DNA of 64,000 nt from Streptomyces sp. G-G2 (GCF_030063135.1 NZ_JASISO010000001.1:268977-332976), one strand, 5' to 3'. Positions 45,730 to 56,698 are shown, numbered from the stretch's first letter. The notes: generated from the letters alone by a model not told the origin. Numbers and translations are program-made.

Positions 45730-46754
45730 TCAGTCCCAGGCACCCACCGCCACCGGCAGCCCCGCGACCTCCGCCAGGTCCCGAGCCGTCAGCCGCACCT
45801 CCGCCGCCCCCGCGTTCTCCGCCGCCCAGCACGCCCGCTCGGCCCCCGGCACCGGCACCACCTGCGGCCCCTGCGCCAGCACCCACGCCAGCGCCACCTG
45901 GGCCACCGTCGCCGGGTCCCCGCCCGGCCCCTCGTGCCGCCGCGCTATCCGCCGCAGCCCCGCCAGCAGCACCTGGTTCGCCGCCATCGCGTCCGCCGTG
46001 AACCGCGGGTGCCGGGCCCGCGCGTCCGCCTCCTCGAACCCCTGCCCCGGCGTCAGCGTCCCGGTCAGGAACCCGCTGCCCACCGGCATCGCGGCCAGCA
46101 GCCCCACCCCCCGGGTCCGGCACCACGGCAGCAGCTGCCAGGCCGCCTGCGGCGACCACATGGACAGCTCCGCCTGCACCGCGCTCACCGGGAACACCTG
46201 CTGGGCCCGCTCCAGGTGCCGCAGGGTCACCGTGTACTCCCGGTCCCCGCCCCGCCCCGCCCCGCCCCGGGACCCGCGCCCGCGCCGAGCGCGCAGTACC
46301 CCAGGGCGCGCACCTTCCCCGCGCCCACCAGCTCCGCCATCGCCCCCCAGGTCTCCTCCACCGGAACGTCCGGGTCCACCCGGTGCAGCTGGTAGAGGTC
46401 TATGACATCGGTCCGCAGCCGCCGCAACGAGGCGTCGCAGGCCCGTCGCACGTACCCCGGCCGCCCGTCGGCCACCACGTGCTGGTCACCCGTCCGCAGC
46501 CCGACCTTCGCCGACACGAAAGCATCGGCCCGGCGCTCCCTGAGCACCCGCCCCACCAGCAGCTCGTTGGTGTAGGGCCCGTAGATGTCCGCCGTGTCCA
46601 GGAGGTTCGCGCCCAGATCGAGCGCCGTGTGCATCGTCCGCAGGGATTCGGCGCTCTGGCGCCCCGAGGCGGCGTACCCCCAGCTCATCGGCATGCACCC
46701 GAGCCCGATGGCGCCCACCGTCAATGCCGACGCCCCGATCGACCTGCGCTCCAC
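45730..46754 (-). pseudogene. Aldo/keto reductase, frame broken at a CCCCG pentanucleotide tract
   Basis: NADPH-dependent aldo/keto reductase split into two frames. The N-terminal part shows [28 protein letters not shown] and [20 protein letters not shown]. The C-terminal part shows RAQQVFPVSAVQAELSMWS, a conserved phosphate-binding region (VALAWVLAQGPQVVPVPGAE) and ends at 45730. The break is a run of five CCCCG units at 46245-46269. With four units the reading continues [20 protein letters not shown] into [14 protein letters not shown]. As written, the first frame stops about 14 codons past the tract. GTG 46754 is the likely start (GAGGGGG upstream); GTG 46781 is also in frame. Confidence 0.82.
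46245..46269. repeat. CCCCG x5 microsatellite inside the aldo/keto reductase gene
   Basis: Five perfect, uninterrupted CCCCG units. Gain or loss of one unit shifts the frame by 5, so the gene is in frame with 4 units and out of frame with 5 or 6. Such tracts are prone to replication slippage and also to sequencing error. Confidence 0.9.
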
Positions 46755-46814
46755 TCCCACGTCCCCCTCCCGCTCCGGCACTCAAACTAACGGCTCGCTC
46801 CGGATCCCTTCGCA

Positions 46815-46820
46815 TAGCCT
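46815..46820 (+). promoter_or_regulatory. Probable -10 box for the 2-hydroxyacid dehydrogenase gene (leaderless)
   Basis: TAGCCT lies 7 nt before ATG 46828, and the gap contains no ribosome-binding site. Inferred only from spacing. Confidence 0.35.
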
Positions 46821-46827
46821 CGCGATC

Positions 46828-47775
46828 ATGACTTCAACGAACCCGGACGTCTGGCTGCCCTTCCCCGCCGAAGAGATCGAGGGGCTGCCCGCCTCCCTGC
46901 GCTACCGGCACTGGGACGGCGAGGAGGAGTTCCCGGCGGATCCCGCCGACTGCGTCTTCTACGTCACCCCCTACATGAAGTCCCCGGCCGTCACCCTGCG
47001 CCCGCTCGCGCACATGCCGCGGCTGCGCGCCGTACAGACCCTGACCGCGGGCATCGACCACGTCCTCGGCGGCCTCGCCGACCTGCCGCCCGGCGTCAGC
47101 CTCTGCAACGCGCGGGGCGTCCACGAGACCAGCACCGCCGAACTCGCGCTCACCCTCACCCTCGCCTCCCTGCGCGGGATCCCCGGCATGGTCCGCGGCC
47201 AGGACCGGGAGGAATGGCGCTTCGGGTTCTACGACGCCCTCGCCGACAAGTCCGTGCTCATCGTCGGCTACGGGTCCATCGGCGCCGCCATCGAGGACCG
47301 GCTCGCGGCCTTCGAGTGCGGCCCCGTCACCCGCGTCGCCCGCTCGGCTCGCACCACCGCGCGCGGCCCCGTGCACGCGCTCGCCGATCTCCCCGGGCTG
47401 CTGCCCCGGGCCGACGTGGTGATCCTTTCCACCCCGCTCACCGAGGACACCCGGGGCCTGGCCGGAGCGGAGTTCCTCGCGCGGATGAAGGACGGCGCCC
47501 TGCTGGTCAACGTCGCCCGCGGGCCGGTCGTCGACACCAAGTCCCTGCTCGCGGAGGTGGAGTCGGGGCGGCTGCGCGCCGCGCTCGACGTCACCGATCC
47601 CGAACCGCTGCCCCAGGGGCATCCGCTCTGGCATGCTCCGAATGTCCTGATCACCCCCCATGTCGGGGGCAGCAGCTCGGCGTTCGAGCCGCGGGCCAAG
47701 CGACTTCTGGCCCGCCAGCTCACCGCCTACGCCGCTGGAGAGCCCCTCGCCAATACGGTGTTGGTCACGGACTGA
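46828..47775 (+). CDS. D-isomer-specific 2-hydroxyacid dehydrogenase
   Basis: NAD(P)-dependent enzyme of 315 residues that interconverts 2-oxoacids and D-2-hydroxyacids. The Rossmann loop VLIVGYGSIGAAI is near residue 148. Catalytic motifs are NVARGPVVDTKSL (arginine), DVTDPEPLPQGHPLW (glutamate) and NVLITPHVGGSSS (histidine). It is divergent from the aldo/keto reductase with 73 bp between likely starts. The substrate is not evident. The frame is open upstream, but ATG 46828 begins the conserved product. Confidence 0.9.
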   Translation: MTSTNPDVWLPFPAEEIEGLPASLRYRHWDGEEEFPADPADCVFYVTPYMKSPAVTLRPLAHMPRLRAVQTLTAGIDHVLGGLADLPPGVSLCNARGVHETSTAELALTLTLASLRGIPGMVRGQDREEWRFGFYDALADKSVLIVGYGSIGAAIEDRLAAFECGPVTRVARSARTTARGPVHALADLPGLLPRADVVILSTPLTEDTRGLAGAEFLARMKDGALLVNVARGPVVDTKSLLAEVESGRLRAALDVTDPEPLPQGHPLWHAPNVLITPHVGGSSSAFEPRAKRLLARQLTAYAAGEPLANTVLVTD

Positions 47776-47867
47776 ACGCGGCGCGCGCACCGTCCGTAGC
47801 CACTCGACCGCACCCCGTGGCGACAACTCCCGCATGGTGACGGAGAGTAGAGAAACTATGTCCCTGA

Positions 47868-50800
47868 GTGACCAAAGTGGTGTATCGTCCGGACCAAGGG
47901 GCTGCGCCGAAAACATCCGGCGCTGGGAGTGATCGGACACTTTGGGGGGCGACGGGCGATGTACGGCCAATGGACGAAGGATCCGGCGCGGCACAGCCGC
48001 CGGAAGCGACGACGCTACGCACCGGAACCAGCCACCGAGGCGGACCGGTGAGCGCCCCCGGAGCCCTCCTGGCCCGGACCCCGGCGGCCGGTGGGGGCAA
48101 GGGCCTGGCGGCGCAGCTCCTCCTCGCCGTGATCAGCGCCGGTTACGCCGTAGGCGCCGCCGTCGGCTGGGGTTCCAAGGAAGCCGCCGCGTTCATGGGC
48201 GACTTCGGCCTCAGCGCCGCCGGATTACTCGCCGCGGTCTCCTGCTACCACTACGCATGGACCATCGGCCGCCGAGAACGGCCCGCCTGGCTGCTGTTCG
48301 CGTTCTCCTCGCTCATGGCCGCCGTCGGCAACCTCGTCTGGGGCTGGTACGAGGTTCTCCTCGGCCAGGAGGTCCCGAAGCCCTCCGTCGCCGACTTCGC
48401 CTTCCTCTGCTTCGCCCCGTCCGCCATCGTCGGACTCCTCGTCCTCGCCAAGCGCCCCGTCAACCGGGCCGGCTGGGTCTGCCTCGCACTCGACTCCTGG
48501 CTCATCGCCGGATCGCTGCTCACCCTCTCGTGGAGCCTGGCCCTCGCGCACGCCGCCCGCACCGCCCAGTCCGGTGCTCCCGGCAGCGTCGCCCGCGCCG
48601 CACTGTCCCTGGCCTACCCGCTGCTGGACATCGCGCTCGTCTCGATAGTGCTGGTCCTGCACTTCCGGCGCTCCGTGACCAACCGCTCGGCCGTCAACAC
48701 CGCCATCGCGGCCCTCGCCCTCACCGTCCTCAGCGACGCCCTCTTCACCTCGCCGCTGCTGAGCGCCCGCTACCAGTCCGGGCAACTGCTCGACGCGGGC
48801 TGGTTCGCCGGTTCCCTGCTCCTGGCGTACGCGCCCTGGGGCGCCCGGCGCATCCACCCCGAGCCCGAGCCCCCCCGGCGGGCCCCGGCCGTACGCCGTC
48901 CACGCGGCCGGAAGGCGCGCCGCGGGGGCGCCGCCCACCGCGGCACCGTGCGCGGCGGCAGCGAGCTGCTCTCCGCGCACGCGCGCGAGGTCCGGCCCGT
49001 CAGCCGCCCCATCACCGGCTCGCTGCCCGCGCTGACCCCGTACCTCGCCGCCGCCGTGTGCACCCTCGGCATCCTCTACAACGTGATCGAGGGCCGGAAG
49101 GTCGACCGCATGGTCGTCTTCACCGGATGCACCGTCGTCCTCGCCCTCGTCATCCGCCAGGGCATCATGCTCCTCGACAACATCGCCCTGACCCAGGAAC
49201 TGGCCCAGAAGGAGAACCACTTCCGCTCCCTGGTCCAGGGCTCCAGCGACGTCATCATGATCGCCGCACCCACCGGCATGCTGCGCTACGTCAGCCCCGC
49301 CGCCGCCGGGGTCTACGGCCGCGAGGCCGAGGAGCTGATCGGCACCGAGCTGTCCCACCTGATCCATCCCGAGGACCTCGGCCGGGTGGTCCACGAGGTG
49401 CGCCGCTTCCTGGCGGCGCCCTCCGCCGAGGAGCCCACCACCCGCATCGAATGCCGCTTCAAGTCCGGCGGCGGCGAGTGGCTCAACGTGGAGTCCACCG
49501 TCAACCGCCACCAGGGCGGACTCATCCTCAACAGCCGGGACGTCACCGAACGGGTCCGTCTCCAGGCCCAGCTCCAGCACAGCGCCGAGCACGACCCGCT
49601 GACCGACCTGCCCAACCGGGCCCTGTTCACCCGCCGGGTCCGCCAGGCCCTCACCGGCCGCCGGGCGGGGGACCACAGCACCGCCGTGCTCTTCATCGAC
49701 CTCGACGGCTTCAAAGCGGTCAACGACACCATCGGCCACCAGGCGGGCGACGAACTCCTCGCCGAGGCCGCCCACCGCCTGCAGGACTCCGTCCGCGCCG
49801 GGGACACCGCCGCCCGGCTCGGCGGCGACGAGTTCGCCGCGCTGATCCTCGGCGACGGCAGCCGGGACCGGTCCGCCCGCGAGTACCAGGTGCACGAGAT
49901 CGCCGACCGGCTGCGCACCACCCTCTCCCAGCCCTACCGGATCGCGGGCACCGAGGTCCGGGTCGCCGCCAGCATCGGGGTGGCCTTCGCCGACCCCGGC
50001 ATCACCCCTTCGGACCTGATGCGCAACGCGGATCTCGCGATGTACCGGGCCAAGGCGGGCGGCAAGAACCGGGTGGAGCTCTACGCCCCCCAGATGCAGG
50101 CCGAAGTGGTCCGCAAGGCCGAGCTGGCCGGTCGGCTGCGCACCGCGCTCCACGAAGGCGAGTTCGCCCTGCTCCACCAGCCCGTGGTGTCCCTGGTGAG
50201 CGGCGAGGTCACCGCCATCGCCGCCCAGGCCCGCTGGCGCTCGGCCCAGGGGATCCTCTTCACCCCCGCCGAATTCCTCCGGGTGGCCGAGTGCAGCGAG
50301 GGCGCCGCCGGACCGGGCGGACCCGCCGGACCGCCCCCGTCGGCCGTCCCGGACGCCACCCGGACCGCCGAGCTGGGCCGATGGCTGCTGGCGGAGGCGG
50401 TGGACCAGGCCGCCGAACGCCACCGGGCCGGACACGCCGTACCGGTGGCCGTGCGGATGACCGCCCAACGGCTGCTGGACAAGTCGATGCCCGGCGGCTC
50501 CGTGGAGTCCTCGCTGACCCGGCACGGGCTGCCCCCGGGTGCGCTGGTGATCGAACTGGCGGACAGCGACCCCAGAGTGCCCTTCGACGAGCTGGAGCGG
50601 CGCCTGACGGCCTTGCGGCGGCTCGGCGTGCGGATCGCCCTCGACGGTTTCGGCAGCGGTTACGCGGCCATCAGCGCCCTGCGGCGCCTCCCGGTCGACG
50701 TACTCAAACTCGACCGGGGCCTCGTCGAAGGCGTCGTCGAGTCACCCAGACTGCACAAGATCACCGCAGGTCTGTTGCGGATCGCAAACGATCTGGGCAT

Positions 50801-51050
50801 GCAGTCGGTGGCCGCCGGGGTGGATCTCCCCGAGCAGGTCATGGCCCTGCGGGCGATGGGCTGCACCCATGGCCAGGGAATGGCCTTCTCGGGACCTCTC
50901 GACGAGTACCGGCTGCGCCGCGCGCTCGTGCGCGGTACGTTCCCTGTACCGGGAGGCGCCGCTCTGCCCGCCTTGGCCGGTGGGCCTCCCGGGGTTCCGA
51001 TGGCCGTTCGTAGGGGCTCACATAATGAGACGCCCGTCCCACCCGCTTGA
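47868..51050 (+). CDS. Membrane PAS-GGDEF protein with a degenerate EAL domain (diguanylate cyclase)
   Basis: Protein of up to 1060 residues. A hydrophobic N-terminal sensor with eight or more membrane segments covers about 80-430. A PAS domain (HFRSLVQGSSDVIMIAAPTG) is near 450. The GGDEF domain has an intact RLGGDEFAALI near 652, so c-di-GMP synthesis is expected. The C-terminal EAL domain has lost key residues: EAL is AAQ in TAIAAQARWR, DDFG is DGFG in ALDGFGSGYAAI, and EGVE is AGVD. It should therefore not hydrolyse c-di-GMP and may be regulatory. GTG 47868 is the longest start; ATG 47970 is an alternative. It lies just upstream of the ilv leader. Confidence 0.87.
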   Translation: MTKVVYRPDQGAAPKTSGAGSDRTLWGATGDVRPMDEGSGAAQPPEATTLRTGTSHRGGPVSAPGALLARTPAAGGGKGLAAQLLLAVISAGYAVGAAVGWGSKEAAAFMGDFGLSAAGLLAAVSCYHYAWTIGRRERPAWLLFAFSSLMAAVGNLVWGWYEVLLGQEVPKPSVADFAFLCFAPSAIVGLLVLAKRPVNRAGWVCLALDSWLIAGSLLTLSWSLALAHAARTAQSGAPGSVARAALSLAYPLLDIALVSIVLVLHFRRSVTNRSAVNTAIAALALTVLSDALFTSPLLSARYQSGQLLDAGWFAGSLLLAYAPWGARRIHPEPEPPRRAPAVRRPRGRKARRGGAAHRGTVRGGSELLSAHAREVRPVSRPITGSLPALTPYLAAAVCTLGILYNVIEGRKVDRMVVFTGCTVVLALVIRQGIMLLDNIALTQELAQKENHFRSLVQGSSDVIMIAAPTGMLRYVSPAAAGVYGREAEELIGTELSHLIHPEDLGRVVHEVRRFLAAPSAEEPTTRIECRFKSGGGEWLNVESTVNRHQGGLILNSRDVTERVRLQAQLQHSAEHDPLTDLPNRALFTRRVRQALTGRRAGDHSTAVLFIDLDGFKAVNDTIGHQAGDELLAEAAHRLQDSVRAGDTAARLGGDEFAALILGDGSRDRSAREYQVHEIADRLRTTLSQPYRIAGTEVRVAASIGVAFADPGITPSDLMRNADLAMYRAKAGGKNRVELYAPQMQAEVVRKAELAGRLRTALHEGEFALLHQPVVSLVSGEVTAIAAQARWRSAQGILFTPAEFLRVAECSEGAAGPGGPAGPPPSAVPDATRTAELGRWLLAEAVDQAAERHRAGHAVPVAVRMTAQRLLDKSMPGGSVESSLTRHGLPPGALVIELADSDPRVPFDELERRLTALRRLGVRIALDGFGSGYAAISALRRLPVDVLKLDRGLVEGVVESPRLHKITAGLLRIANDLGMQSVAAGVDLPEQVMALRAMGCTHGQGMAFSGPLDEYRLRRALVRGTFPVPGGAALPALAGGPPGVPMAVRRGSHNETPVPPA

Positions 51051-51083
51051 CATCCACCTCCCGCCGGAGGGAGGGTCAGTGTC

Positions 51084-51125
51084 ATGCGCACCCGAATTCT
51101 CGTACGTGGAAAGCGCGTCGGCTGA
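51084..51125 (+). CDS. ilvB leader peptide
   Basis: Thirteen-codon ORF, MRTRILVRGKRVG, with GGAGGGAGG about 8 nt upstream. It contains consecutive Ile-Leu-Val codons, plus a later Val, the end products of the pathway. Ribosome stalling on these codons when branched-chain aminoacyl-tRNAs are scarce would prevent the downstream terminator from forming. This is the classic attenuation layout. Confidence 0.85.
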   Translation: MRTRILVRGKRVG

Positions 51126-51167
51126 AGCAGGGTCACTCATGTCCCCGCTTACTGCACCCGACGCGCT

Positions 51168-51201
51168 CCCCTCGCTTGCCTCCCGGCACGAGGGGTTTTT
51201 T
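51168..51201 (+). terminator. Attenuator terminator upstream of ilvB
   Basis: CCCCTCG (51168-51174) pairs with CGAGGGG (51189-51195), followed by TTTTTT (51196-51201), a true intrinsic terminator with a U-tract, unusual in this GC-rich DNA. It lies 43 bp after the leader peptide stop and 53 bp before ilvB, as expected for transcription attenuation. Confidence 0.85.
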
Positions 51202-51254
51202 GTTGCACTGGCACATCCCGAACCCTCGCAAAAACCCTCAGCTTCGAGAAGAGA

Positions 51255-53144
51255 ATGCCGATGACCGAGCAGGCCACCGGGGCCCACCATCCGCAGCCGC
51301 GGGCCCGTAACGGCGGATCCCACACCGCCGCAGTTGAGCACGTCACGGGTGCGCAGTCCCTCATCCGCTCTCTCGAAGAGGTGGGGTGCGACACCGTCTT
51401 CGGGATCCCGGGCGGCGCCATCCTCCCCGCGTACGACCCGATGATGGACAGCAAGAAGGTCCGTCACATCCTGGTCCGCCACGAGCAGGGCGCCGGGCAC
51501 GCCGCCACCGGGTACGCGCAGGCCACCGGCAAGGTCGGCGTGTGCATGGCCACCTCCGGCCCGGGCGCCACCAACCTCGTCACCCCGATCGCCGACGCGC
51601 ACATGGACTCCGTGCCGCTCGTCGCGATCACCGGGCAGGTCTCCTCCAAGGCGATCGGCACCGACGCCTTCCAGGAGGCGGACATCGTCGGCATCACCAT
51701 GCCGATCACGAAGCACAACTTCCTGGTCACCAGGGCCGAGGACATCCCGCGGACGATCGCCGAGGCGTTCCACATCGCCTCCACCGGCCGCCCCGGCCCG
51801 GTCCTGGTCGACATCGCCAAGGACGCCCTCCAGTCGAAGACCACCTTTAGCTGGCCGCCCACCCAGAACCTCCCCGGCTACCGGCCGGTCACCAAGCCGC
51901 ACGCCAAGCAGATCCGCGAGGCCGCCAAGCTCATCTGCCAGGCCAAGCGCCCGGTCCTGTACGTCGGCGGCGGCATCATGAAGTCCGGCGCGAGCGCCGA
52001 GCTGAAGGTCCTCGCCGAGCTGACCGGCGTCCCGGTCACCACCACCCTGATGGCGCTCGGCTCCTTCCCCGACAGCCACCCGCTGCACGTGGGCATGCCC
52101 GGTATGCACGGCGCCGTCACCGCGGTCACCGCCCTGCAGAAGTCGGACCTGCTGATCGCCCTCGGCACCCGCTTCGACGACCGCGTCACCGGCAAGCTGG
52201 ACAGCTTCGCCCCCTTCGCGAAGGTCATCCACGCGGACATCGACCCGGCCGAGATCGGCAAGAACCGCGTCGTCGACGTCCCGATCGTGGGCGACGCCCG
52301 CGAGGTCATCGCCGACCTGGTCCAGGCCGTCCAGGCCGAGCACACCGAGGGCCACGCGGGCGACTACAGCGCCTGGTGGAAGGACCTCAACCGCTGGCGC
52401 GACACCTACCCGCTGGGCTACGACCTGCCCGAGGACGGCATGCTCTCGCCGCAGCAGGTCATCGAGCGGATCGGTCAGCTGGCGCCCAAGAGCACCATCT
52501 ACGCCGCGGGCGTGGGCCAGCACCAGATGTGGGCCTCGCACTTCGTCAACTACGAGGAGCCCCGCACCTGGCTGAACTCCGGCGGCGCCGGAACCATGGG
52601 CTACGCGGTCCCGGCCGCGATGGGCGCCAAGGTCGGCATGCCGGAGCGCACGGTCTGGGCGATCGACGGCGACGGCTGCTTCCAGATGACCAATCAGGAA
52701 CTGGTCACCTGCGCGCTGAACAACATCCCGATCAAGGTCGCGATCATCAACAACGGTGCGCTGGGCATGGTCCGCCAGTGGCAGACCCTGTTCTACAACC
52801 AGCGGTACTCCAACACCGTCCTGCACGCCGACGAGACCGGCCAGGGCACCGCGGTCGGCTCCCAGCTCGGCGAGTCCAGCGCCCCCCGCAAGGGCACCCG
52901 CGTCCCGGACTTCGTCAAGCTGGCCGAGGCCATGGGCTGCGTGGCGCTGCGCTGCGAGGACCCGGCCGACCTGGACAGGGTCATCGCCGAGGCCAACGCG
53001 ATCAACGACCGTACCGTGGTCGTCGACTTCATCGTCCACGAGGACGCGATGGTGTGGCCCATGGTCGCCGCAGGCACCTCCAACGACGAGGTCCAGGCCG
53101 CCCGGGGCGTCCGTCCCGACTTCGGCGACAACGAAGACGACTGA
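51255..53144 (+). CDS. ilvB: Acetolactate synthase large (catalytic) subunit
   Basis: TPP- and FAD-dependent enzyme of 629 residues forming acetolactate or acetohydroxybutyrate, the first common step of valine, leucine and isoleucine synthesis. The catalytic glutamate is in [20 protein letters not shown], and the TPP-magnesium motif runs from [20 protein letters not shown] to IINN near residues 469-500. ATG 51255 or ATG 51261 could start; AGAAGAG lies upstream of the first. The N-terminal 30 residues are non-conserved. Expression is probably attenuated by the leader peptide and terminator before it. ilvN follows 28 bp downstream. Confidence 0.97.
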   Translation: MPMTEQATGAHHPQPRARNGGSHTAAVEHVTGAQSLIRSLEEVGCDTVFGIPGGAILPAYDPMMDSKKVRHILVRHEQGAGHAATGYAQATGKVGVCMATSGPGATNLVTPIADAHMDSVPLVAITGQVSSKAIGTDAFQEADIVGITMPITKHNFLVTRAEDIPRTIAEAFHIASTGRPGPVLVDIAKDALQSKTTFSWPPTQNLPGYRPVTKPHAKQIREAAKLICQAKRPVLYVGGGIMKSGASAELKVLAELTGVPVTTTLMALGSFPDSHPLHVGMPGMHGAVTAVTALQKSDLLIALGTRFDDRVTGKLDSFAPFAKVIHADIDPAEIGKNRVVDVPIVGDAREVIADLVQAVQAEHTEGHAGDYSAWWKDLNRWRDTYPLGYDLPEDGMLSPQQVIERIGQLAPKSTIYAAGVGQHQMWASHFVNYEEPRTWLNSGGAGTMGYAVPAAMGAKVGMPERTVWAIDGDGCFQMTNQELVTCALNNIPIKVAIINNGALGMVRQWQTLFYNQRYSNTVLHADETGQGTAVGSQLGESSAPRKGTRVPDFVKLAEAMGCVALRCEDPADLDRVIAEANAINDRTVVVDFIVHEDAMVWPMVAAGTSNDEVQAARGVRPDFGDNEDD

Positions 53145-53172
53145 GCGAAGAGCGAAAGAGAGAACGACACAC

Positions 53173-53697
53173 ATGTCCAAGCACACGCTCTCCGTCCTGG
53201 TCGAGAACACGCCCGGCATCCTCGCCCGGATCGCCGCGCTGTTCTCCCGCCGCGGGTTCAACATCGACTCGCTGGCGGTCGGCGTCACGGAGCACCCCGA
53301 CATCTCCCGCATCACCATCGTCGTCAACGTCGAGGCCCTGCCGCTCGAACAGGTGACCAAGCAGCTCAACAAGCTGGTCAACGTCCTCAAGATCGTCGAG
53401 CTGGAGCAGCACAGCGCCATCGAGCGCGAGCTGGTCCTGGTCAAGGTCCGCGCCGACAACGAGACCCGCTCGCAGATCGTCGAGATCGTCCAGCTGTTCC
53501 GTGCCAAGACGGTCGACGTCTCCCCGGACGCCGTCACCGTCGAGGCGACCGGCGGCACCGACAAGCTCGGCGCGATGCTGAAGATGCTGGAACCCTTCGG
53601 CATCAAGGAACTCGTGCAGTCCGGCACGATCGCCATAGGGCGCGGCGGCCGGTCCATCACGGACCGCAGCCTGCGCGCACTCGACCGCAGCGCCTGA
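53173..53697 (+). CDS. ilvN: Acetolactate synthase small (regulatory) subunit
   Basis: Regulatory subunit of 174 residues that stimulates IlvB and carries valine feedback. The N-terminal ACT domain starts HTLSVLVENTPGILARIAAL and continues RRGFNIDSLAVGVTE. The second, C-terminal ACT-like domain includes VRADNETRSQIVEIVQLFRA and GIKELVQSGTIAIGRG. Length and motifs are standard. Confidence 0.97.
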   Translation: MSKHTLSVLVENTPGILARIAALFSRRGFNIDSLAVGVTEHPDISRITIVVNVEALPLEQVTKQLNKLVNVLKIVELEQHSAIERELVLVKVRADNETRSQIVEIVQLFRAKTVDVSPDAVTVEATGGTDKLGAMLKMLEPFGIKELVQSGTIAIGRGGRSITDRSLRALDRSA

Positions 53698-54819
<1,122 letters not shown>

Positions 54820-54827
54820 TCCGCCCG

Positions 54828-54862
54828 CGGCGGGGCCGGGACGCGCTGTCCCGGCCCCGCCG
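54828..54862 (+). terminator. Intrinsic terminator after ilvC
   Basis: CGGCGGGGCCGGGAC and GTCCCGGCCCCGCCG form a perfect 15-bp stem with a GCGCT loop, starting 8 bp after the ilvC stop. No T-run, as is usual for Streptomyces. It separates ilvBNC from serA. Confidence 0.8.
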
Positions 54863-55090
54863 CACACCCGGGCCCCGTTGGAAGACGGCTTCCTGCACAC
54901 CGCCTTGTCCACCCCGGCCAACCACGGACGGGTGATCCTTCCGGACAGGCGGATTAGCGGTGCCGCAACGCCACTACACTGCTCAACACAACGCGTCAGG
55001 CCCACAGTGTCGTGCGTCTTCCACGCGGCTACCCCCTCCACGCCTGCGGCCGTCGGGACGGCCGTCCGCACTGGACTTGTGAGGACCCAC

Positions 55091-56680
55091 GTGAGCTCGA
55101 AACCTGTCGTACTCATCGCCGAAGAGCTGTCGCCTGCCACCGTCGAGGCTCTCGGCCCCGATTTCGAGATCCGGCACTGCAACGGCGCCGACCGCGCGGA
55201 GCTGCTGCCCGCCATCGTCGACGCCGACGCGATCCTGGTGCGCTCCGCCACCAAGGTCGACGCCGAGGCCATCGCCGTGGCCAAGAAGCTGCGGGTCGTC
55301 GCCCGCGCGGGCGTCGGTCTGGACAACGTCGACGTCTCCGCCGCCACCAAGGCGGGTGTGATGGTCGTCAACGCGCCGACCTCCAACATCGTCACCGCCG
55401 CCGAGCTGGCCTGCGGCCTCCTCGTCGCCACGGCGCGCCACATCCCGCAGGCCAACACCGCCCTGAAGAACGGCGAGTGGAAGCGGAACAAGTACACCGG
55501 CGTCGAGCTGAGCGAGAAGACCCTCGGTGTCGTCGGCCTCGGCCGCATCGGTGTCCTGGTCGCCCAGCGCATGTCGGCCTTCGGCATGAAGATCGTCGCC
55601 TACGACCCCTACGTACAGCCCGCGCGCGCCGCCCAGATGGGCGTCAAGATGCTGGCGCTGGACGAGCTGCTGGAGGTCGCCGACTTCATCACCGTGCACC
55701 TGCCCAAGACCCCGGAGACCCTCGGTCTCATCGGGGACGAGGCCCTGCACAAGGTGAAGCCCTCGGTGCGCATCGTCAACGCCGCCCGCGGCGGGATCGT
55801 GGACGAGGCCGCGCTGTACTCGGCCATCAAGGAGGGCCGGGTCGCCGGAGCCGGTCTCGACGTGTACGCGAAGGAGCCCTGCACGGACTCCCCGCTCTTC
55901 GAGCTGGACCAGGTCGTCTGCACCCCGCACCTCGGCGCGTCCACGGACGAGGCCCAGGAGAAGGCCGGCGTCTCGGTCGCCAAGTCGGTGCGCCTCGCGC
56001 TCGCCGGTGAACTCGTCCCCGACGCGGTCAACGTGCAGGGCGGGGTCATCGCCGAGGACGTGCGTCCGGGCCTCCCGCTCGCCGAGAAGCTCGGCCGGAT
56101 CTTCACGGCCCTCGCGGGCGAGGTCGCGGTCCGCCTCGACGTCGAGGTCTGCGGCGAGATCACCCAGCACGACGTGAAGGTGCTCGAACTCTCCGCGCTC
56201 AAGGGTGTGTTCGAGGACGTCGTCGACGAGACGGTCTCCTACGTCAACGCCCCGCTGTTCGCGCAGGAGCGCGGTGTCGAGGTACGTCTGACCACCTCGT
56301 CGGAGTCCCCGGACCACCGCAACGTGGTCACGGTGCGCGGCACCCTGTCGGACGGTCAGGAAGTCTCGGTCTCCGGCACCCTCGCCGGTCCCAAGCACCT
56401 GCAGAAGATCGTCGGCATCGGCGAGTACGACGTGGACCTGTCGCTCGCCGACCACATGGTCGTCCTGCGCTACACCGACCGCCCGGGCGTGGTCGGCGCG
56501 GTCGGCCGACTCCTCGGCGAGGCCGGTCTGAACATCGCGGGCATGCAGGTCGCCCGGGCCGAAGAGGGCGGCGAGGCGCTCGGCGTGCTCACCGTCGACG
56601 CCGAGGTCCCGGTGGAGGTCCTCGCGGCCATCGCCGAGGACATCGGCGCGGTCTCGGCCCGCTCGGTCAACCTCGGCTGA
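55091..56680 (+). CDS. serA: D-3-phosphoglycerate dehydrogenase (long, ACT-containing form)
   Basis: First enzyme of phosphorylated serine synthesis, 529 residues, the same size as the mycobacterial type. The catalytic domain contains the NAD loop LGVVGLGRIGVLVAQ near 148, NAARGGIVDEAALYS and TPHLGASTDEAQEKAG. An intervening ASB domain (about 310-450) and a C-terminal ACT domain with VVLRYTDRPGVVGAVGRLLG follow. The latter two usually confer serine feedback. GTG 55091 (SSKPVVLIAEEL) is the likely start, after GAGGACCCAC. A 15-bp stem terminator lies 18 bp past the stop. Confidence 0.96.
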   Translation: MSSKPVVLIAEELSPATVEALGPDFEIRHCNGADRAELLPAIVDADAILVRSATKVDAEAIAVAKKLRVVARAGVGLDNVDVSAATKAGVMVVNAPTSNIVTAAELACGLLVATARHIPQANTALKNGEWKRNKYTGVELSEKTLGVVGLGRIGVLVAQRMSAFGMKIVAYDPYVQPARAAQMGVKMLALDELLEVADFITVHLPKTPETLGLIGDEALHKVKPSVRIVNAARGGIVDEAALYSAIKEGRVAGAGLDVYAKEPCTDSPLFELDQVVCTPHLGASTDEAQEKAGVSVAKSVRLALAGELVPDAVNVQGGVIAEDVRPGLPLAEKLGRIFTALAGEVAVRLDVEVCGEITQHDVKVLELSALKGVFEDVVDETVSYVNAPLFAQERGVEVRLTTSSESPDHRNVVTVRGTLSDGQEVSVSGTLAGPKHLQKIVGIGEYDVDLSLADHMVVLRYTDRPGVVGAVGRLLGEAGLNIAGMQVARAEEGGEALGVLTVDAEVPVEVLAAIAEDIGAVSARSVNLG

Positions 56681-56698
56681 CCGGCGCTGCCGTACGAG

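Noticed and set aside
47838..47852. BldD-like site (TGAC-N5-GTAG) upstream of the second GGDEF gene
   Set aside because: The second half-site misses the consensus GTNA and such short partial matches are frequent; no binding evidence.
47834..47932. Possible 32-residue upstream ORF (MVTESRETMSLSDQ...) before the GGDEF gene
   Set aside because: It overlaps the candidate GTG start, has no clear ribosome-binding site and no recognisable conservation; too weak to list as a gene.
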